Shown: one piece after another, positions 5,486-9,119 of the stretch | Position numbering within the stretch: the stretch's first letter is position 1 | Layout of the letters: the number at the start of each line of letters is the position of its first letter | DNA from: HRBIN29 sp034431815 | Lineage (GTDB): Bacteria > Chloroflexota > Dehalococcoidia > Tepidiformales > Tepidiformaceae | Assembly: GCA_034431815.1 (NCBI GenBank) | Contig: DAOUCS010000125.1 | Location: forward strand, 1-9,119 | Direction of reading: 5' to 3' | DNA: 9,119 nt | Position numbers and translations under genes: made by a program | The notes under the pieces: model-generated | What the model saw: the letters and a program-made list of their open reading frames with translations, nothing else | What the model was told of the DNA's origin: nothing | Databases searched by the model: none

Positions 5486-6373
5486 ATGAGCGATTTCATT
5501 CAGATCGTTCTCGCCGGCGCCGCCGACGGTGCCATCTACGGCCTGCTCGCCCTGGCGCTGGTGCTCATCTATCGGTCCACGCACATCGTAAACTTCGGCC
5601 AGGGCGAAATGGCGATGTTTGCCACCTACCTCTCCTGGTCGCTGCTCGATGCGGGCGTTCCCTTCTGGGGCGCGTTCTTCGCTGCCATCGTCATTGCCTT
5701 CGTCATCGGTATTATCATTCACCGGGTCCTTATCCACCCGCTCGAAGGTTCGCCCGAACTCACCATCGTGATCATCACTCTGGGCATCTACCTCTTCTTC
5801 AACTCCATCGCCCTCTGGATCTATTCAGGCGTGCCGAAGATTTACCCCATTCCGGCCGGCGTCCCGCGTGAATCGTGGGAGGTGGGCGGGGTGTTCATCA
5901 TCCCTTACCACGTGACCATTTTCGGCATCCTCTTCGTCCTCATGATGCTCCTCTTCGCCTTCTTCCGCTTCACGAAGGTCGGGCTGGCGATGCGCGCCGC
6001 GGCGGCCCAGCCCCTTTCCAGCACGCTCGTCGGCATCAGCGTTCCCATGATGATGATGCTCGGCTGGGGCATTGCGGCGGCGGCCGGTGCTACGGCCGGC
6101 ATGCTCTCCGCGCCGATCGTCGTCCTCGAGCCGAACTTCATGGCCACCATCCTCATCTTCTCCTTCGCCTCGGCTGTGCTGGGGGGGCTCGATTCCCCGG
6201 TGGGAGCGGTGCTCGGGGGGCTCATTGTGGGACTGGTCAGCGCACTGGGTGGCCGTTACATCGATTTCATCGGCAATGACCTGCAGATCGTGCTCGCCTT
6301 CGCGCTCATCGTGCTCGTCCTGCTCTTCCGGCCGGCGGGCCTCCTCGGCCGACCACAGGTGGTGAGGGTGTAA
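5486..6373 (+). CDS. livH: Branched-chain amino acid-type ABC transporter permease, LivH type
   Basis: A 295-residue inner-membrane permease with about eight hydrophobic segments, among them residues 8-28, 59-80, 91-112, 141-160, 187-208 and 266-282. The N-terminal GAIYGLLALALVLIYRSTHIVNFGQGEM region (16-42) is the LivH hallmark. The cytoplasmic coupling loop that meets the ATPase is at about 164-184 (KVGLAMRAAAAQ...LVGIS). A GLDSPVGAVLGGLIVG stretch lies at 234-249, and the FRPAGLLG ending (281-288) is typical. Length is normal. The start has a clear GGGGAGGA (5471-5478) 7 bases upstream. It lies 18 bases after the LivF-type gene and 3 bases before the second permease. With LivM it forms the membrane channel; the substrate cannot be read from it. 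Confidence 0.94.
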   Translation: MSDFIQIVLAGAADGAIYGLLALALVLIYRSTHIVNFGQGEMAMFATYLSWSLLDAGVPFWGAFFAAIVIAFVIGIIIHRVLIHPLEGSPELTIVIITLGIYLFFNSIALWIYSGVPKIYPIPAGVPRESWEVGGVFIIPYHVTIFGILFVLMMLLFAFFRFTKVGLAMRAAAAQPLSSTLVGISVPMMMMLGWGIAAAAGATAGMLSAPIVVLEPNFMATILIFSFASAVLGGLDSPVGAVLGGLIVGLVSALGGRYIDFIGNDLQIVLAFALIVLVLLFRPAGLLGRPQVVRV

Positions 6374-6376
6374 GCC

Positions 6377-7672
6377 ATGGAGATGGTGCGACGCTTCGAA
6401 TGGCGGCGAAACTGGTTCCTGGTCGGCCTCGTGGTCGGCATCCTGCTCTACGCCTTTTCCGGCCCTCTCGATGACGTGAACGCCCGCACTGATGCCCCTG
6501 GCTGGGGGCTTCTCTCGCTCGCAGGGCCGATCGGCGTGGGCCTGCTCTTCTTCGGCGTCGTCGGCATCCTTACGATCGCCGCCGCGCGGGTGCTGGGCCC
6601 AGTCGCTGCGAAGAGCGTAGCCAACCGGCGGCTCATGCAAGGCCTGGGAGCTGCCATCCTCCTCTTGGCCTTCGTCCTGTTGCCTTGGTACTACGACATC
6701 TTCCCCTATGCGACGCTCTACAAGCTCACGATCGCTCTCCACTGGGTGATGGTCATCATCGGCATCAACCTCCTCACGGGGTACACGGGGCAGATCTCCC
6801 TCGGCCAGGGCGCGTTCTTCGCAATCGGCGGCTACACGCTGGGCATCGCGTCCTTCCACGAGTGGAGCCTCCCGTGGGCTGTCAGCATGCTGATCGCGCC
6901 CGTCATCACGGGGGTGCTCGGCTTCCTCATGGGAGTTCCATCGCTTCGGCTCAAAGGCCCCTACCTTGCACTGGCCACCCTAGCCTTCGCCGTCATCATC
7001 ACCCCCATCGCCAAGCGCTTCGAGGAGTTCACCGGCGGTGTTCAGGGCATCGCCATGTTTGGGAAGATCAAACTGTGGGACATCTTCGCCGACCACCCCG
7101 ACTACTTCTGGTACTACTTGTCGCTGGGGGCGGCCGTGCTCATGCTCCTATTCGTGTGGAACATCATGCACGGGCGGCTCGGCCGTGCCCTGATCGCGAT
7201 TCGCGATAACGAAATCGCTGCCTCGGCAATGGGTGTAAACGTCGCGCTGTACAAGACGACGGTATTCGGCATCGCTGCCGCCTTCGCGGGCTTTGCCGGC
7301 GCGGTGAACGCGGCCGTCATCCAGTTCGCCTCGCCCGATCAGTATTCGGTTCTCGTGTCCATCCGGGTCTTCGTCGGCGCGGTGATTGGGGGGGTGGCGT
7401 CGGTGCCGGGGGCCGTGTTCGGCGGCCTCTTCACCCAGTTCATCCCCGACATCGCGGCTGACGTGAGCAAGGCGGCGGCCGATGCAGTCCAAGCGGTCAT
7501 CCTGATCGTATTCATGTATGCGATGCGAGGCGGCTTCGCCGGCTTCGTGGTGCAAACGTGGCATTACGGCCGCCGCGGGATCCAGCTGCTGCGCCCGCCT
7601 GCCGCGTCCCGCGAGCCGGCTGCCGAGGCAGCCGCGGCCGCCTCTGCTCCGTCGCCTACCGGGAGCGAGTAG
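6377..7672 (+). CDS. livM: Branched-chain amino acid-type ABC transporter permease, LivM type
   Basis: A 431-residue inner-membrane permease. An N-terminal extension of about 90 residues holds two hydrophobic segments (about 12-28 and 51-70), as in E. coli LivM and unlike the shorter LivM forms. The core carries NLLTGYTGQISLGQGAFFA (131-149) and LRLKGPYLALATLAF (190-204). The cytoplasmic coupling loop is at about 266-289 (GRLGRALIAIRDNEIAASAMGV), and GGVASVPGAVFGG is at 338-350. The C-terminus from about 407 is a low-complexity Ala/Pro/Glu tail, probably disordered in the cytoplasm. The ATG follows the LivH-type stop by 3 bases and uses GGTGAGG at 6361-6367 as a ribosome-binding site; a second in-frame ATG lies two codons later. 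Confidence 0.94.
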   Translation: MEMVRRFEWRRNWFLVGLVVGILLYAFSGPLDDVNARTDAPGWGLLSLAGPIGVGLLFFGVVGILTIAAARVLGPVAAKSVANRRLMQGLGAAILLLAFVLLPWYYDIFPYATLYKLTIALHWVMVIIGINLLTGYTGQISLGQGAFFAIGGYTLGIASFHEWSLPWAVSMLIAPVITGVLGFLMGVPSLRLKGPYLALATLAFAVIITPIAKRFEEFTGGVQGIAMFGKIKLWDIFADHPDYFWYYLSLGAAVLMLLFVWNIMHGRLGRALIAIRDNEIAASAMGVNVALYKTTVFGIAAAFAGFAGAVNAAVIQFASPDQYSVLVSIRVFVGAVIGGVASVPGAVFGGLFTQFIPDIAADVSKAAADAVQAVILIVFMYAMRGGFAGFVVQTWHYGRRGIQLLRPPAASREPAAEAAAAASAPSPTGSE

Positions 7673-7689
7673 CCTAAGTTCGGGTTCCC

Positions 7690-7711
7690 CCGCCGCGCGC
7701 CAGTGCGGCGG
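7690..7711 (+). promoter_or_regulatory. Strong intercistronic hairpin between livM and the binding-protein gene
   Basis: CCGCCGCGC (7690-7698) can pair with GTGCGGCGG (7703-7711), a 9-pair stem with one G-U and a GCCA loop. It sits in the 77-base gap before the binding-protein gene and is not followed by a T-run, so it is not a classical terminator. In many importer operons such a hairpin protects or processes the mRNA so that the binding protein is made in excess over the membrane parts; that role is inferred here. Confidence 0.45.
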
Positions 7712-7749
7712 TGAGCCACACACCAACGACGGAGGGAGAGACCAGGCAG

Positions 7750-9084
7750 ATGAAACCGTCAAAGTTCAAGTTCCTGCTCGTCCTCGTCGTCGCCATCGCC
7801 TCGCTGGCCCTGGTGGCCTGCGGCGGCGATGACGAAGAAGAGGCGACGCCGGCGCCTACCCAGCCCGCCGGTCAGACCGCTACGGCCGAAGCCTCGCCGA
7901 CCACGGTCAAGGCGTATGACGAAGGGGCAAGCGACACCGAGATCAAGATCGGCAGCTGCTACCCCTACTCCGGTCCCGCCGCGGCCTACGGCACCATCGG
8001 CAAGTCGGTGGAAGCCTACTTCAAGATGGTGAACGAGCAGGGCGGCGTGAACGGCCGCAAGATCACCTTCATCACCTACGACGACCAGTACTCGCCCGAC
8101 AAGACGGTGCAGTGTGCCCGGACGCTCGTCGAGCAGGACAAGGTGCTCTTTGTCTTCAACACCCTGGGCACCCCGTCCAACACCGCTATCTGGGACTACC
8201 TGAACCAGCAGAAGATCCCGCACCTCTTCGTGGCCACCGGAGCCACCAAGTGGGGCGCGGATCCCGAGTCGCACCCGTGGACGATGGGCTGGCAGCCGTA
8301 CTACCAGGCTGAGTCGGCCATCTACGTCGAGTACCTGGCGAAGGAGAAGCCGAACGCCAAGGTCGCCATCCTCTACCAGAACGACGACTACGGCAAGGAC
8401 TACCTCGAGGGGTTCAAGAAGGCCCTCGGCGACAAGTACAGCCAGGTCGTGGTGAAGGAGGCGACATACGCGACCACCGACGCTAGCGTCGCTCCGCAGG
8501 TGGCGCAGCTGAAGGAGTCCGGGGCCGACACCTTCTACCTCGTCGCCACGCCGAAGTTCGCGGTGCAGGCGCTCGTGGCTGCTGCCCAGATCGGCTGGAA
8601 GCCGCTCATCCTGCTCAACTCCGTCTCCTCCTCGATTCCGGCGGTCATGAAGCCCGCCATGGATCAGGCCGGCCCCGAATCCGTGAGCAACGTGGTCACG
8701 ACCTTCTACATCAAGGACCCGGCTGACCCCGAGTGGGCGAACGACCCGGCCATGAAGGAGTACCTGGACTTCATGAAGAAGTACTACCCGGACGGGAACC
8801 CGAACGACGGGTTCAACGTCTACGGCTACTCCGTGGCCAAGACGCTGGTCGAGGGGGTCCTGAAGCGCGCGGGCGACAACCTCACCCGCGAGAACATCAT
8901 GAAGATGGCCACGAGCATCAAGGACCTCCGCATCGACACCCTCCTGCCGGGCATCCTCATCAACACCGCGCCCAACGACTACTACCCGATCGAGGCCGAG
9001 CAGCTCGCCAAGTTCGACCCGGCGAAGAGTCAGTGGATCCGCTTCGGCGAGGTCATCGACATCTCGCAAAAGCGCACCGGCTAG
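7750..9084 (+). CDS. ABC transporter substrate-binding lipoprotein (LivJ/K-like, Peripla_BP_6 type)
   Basis: A 444-residue extracytoplasmic binding protein anchored by lipid. A basic N-terminus and hydrophobic stretch (3-20) lead to the lipobox L21-V22-A23-C24, where signal peptidase II would cut before Cys24. An acidic run (27-31) and an Ala/Pro/Thr linker (32-52) then space the domain from the membrane. The type I periplasmic-binding fold covers about 64-440: EIKIGSCYPYSGPAAAYG (64-81), NEQGGVNGRKI (95-105), the FNTLGTPSN ligand-loop region (136-144), QNDDYGKDYLEGF (210-222) and FNVYGYSVAKTLVEG (355-369). Cysteines 70 and 122 could form a disulfide. The ATG at 7750 is preferred over one at 7711 because it follows GGAGGGAGAG (7731-7740) and gives a proper lipoprotein signal. 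It is the last gene of a complete five-part importer. Related proteins bind aliphatic amino acids, amides, urea or aromatic acids; the ligand is undetermined. Confidence 0.93.
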   Translation: MKPSKFKFLLVLVVAIASLALVACGGDDEEEATPAPTQPAGQTATAEASPTTVKAYDEGASDTEIKIGSCYPYSGPAAAYGTIGKSVEAYFKMVNEQGGVNGRKITFITYDDQYSPDKTVQCARTLVEQDKVLFVFNTLGTPSNTAIWDYLNQQKIPHLFVATGATKWGADPESHPWTMGWQPYYQAESAIYVEYLAKEKPNAKVAILYQNDDYGKDYLEGFKKALGDKYSQVVVKEATYATTDASVAPQVAQLKESGADTFYLVATPKFAVQALVAAAQIGWKPLILLNSVSSSIPAVMKPAMDQAGPESVSNVVTTFYIKDPADPEWANDPAMKEYLDFMKKYYPDGNPNDGFNVYGYSVAKTLVEGVLKRAGDNLTRENIMKMATSIKDLRIDTLLPGILINTAPNDYYPIEAEQLAKFDPAKSQWIRFGEVIDISQKRTG

Positions 9085-9119
9085 GCGCCTGCCTCGAGGG
9101 AGCATGAAGCGGGCCGGGG

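Noticed and set aside
4736..5737. A 333-codon minus-strand frame opposite livF and the start of livH
   Set aside because: Low-complexity Glu/Asp/Arg/Ala composition with no motif, and it spans two well-supported genes on the other strand.
5825..6859. A 344-codon minus-strand frame opposite livH and livM
   Set aside because: Its Glu/His/Asp/Arg-rich translation is typical of the complement of membrane-protein codons in GC-rich DNA; no domain is visible.
7759..9105. A 448-codon open frame on the minus strand opposite the binding-protein gene
   Set aside because: It is the antisense shadow of a clearly recognised gene in GC-rich DNA; its translation is Val/Leu/Gly/Arg-rich with no recognisable domain.
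9096..9119. GAGGGAGC followed by ATG (9104) as the start of another plus-strand gene
   Set aside because: Only five codons (MKRAG) fall inside the window and the spacing to the ribosome-binding run is short, so no gene can be supported; it may still be real beyond the edge.

Overview
This is a GC-rich bacterial stretch with two blocks of genes pointing away from each other from a shared control region at about 3733-3974. Reading leftward (minus strand) are a crotonase-fold enzyme (2926-3732), a thiamine-diphosphate 2-hydroxyacyl-CoA lyase (1203-2855), adenine phosphoribosyltransferase (665-1180), a MarR-family regulator (80-583), and the first 29 codons of a gene that looks like mtnA, 5-methylthioribose-1-phosphate isomerase, which runs off the left edge (1-87). 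Reading rightward (plus strand) is a complete five-gene ABC importer of the branched-chain amino acid (LIV/HAAT) class: two ATPases, two permeases and a lipoprotein substrate-binding protein (3975-9084).

The organism is probably a high-GC, monoderm-like bacterium. The binding protein is a lipoprotein whose Cys is followed by an acidic stretch and an Ala/Pro/Thr linker, a style common in Chloroflexota and also seen in Actinomycetota. Chloroflexota (Dehalococcoidia- or Thermomicrobia-like) is my best guess, from general resemblance only; no ribosomal marker is present.

How the genes may work together: the transporter imports an amino acid or another small carboxylate. The lyase cleaves a 2-hydroxyacyl-CoA to formyl-CoA plus an aldehyde or ketone, and the crotonase-fold enzyme acts on an acyl-CoA. 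Their divergent arrangement suggests an uptake-and-degradation unit, but the CoA ligase/transferase and the formyl-CoA-consuming enzyme it would need are not here. Downstream on the minus strand, apt and mtnA both serve recycling of methylthioadenosine: adenine goes back to AMP, and methylthioribose-1-phosphate goes back to methionine. A MarR regulator sits between them and overlaps the mtnA start by 8 bases.

The gaps are short. The largest, 3733-3974, carries a possible promoter, a 17-base inverted repeat placed like an operator, a small leader hairpin, repeated CCGAACCT boxes and a possible 10-codon leader peptide that overlaps the first ATPase start. No RNA genes, CRISPR arrays, insertion sequences or phage genes were seen. 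Most of the window is ordinary metabolism and transport. The less ordinary points are the hidden mtnA start, the atypical active sites of the crotonase and lyase, and the dense regulatory signals between the divergent blocks.
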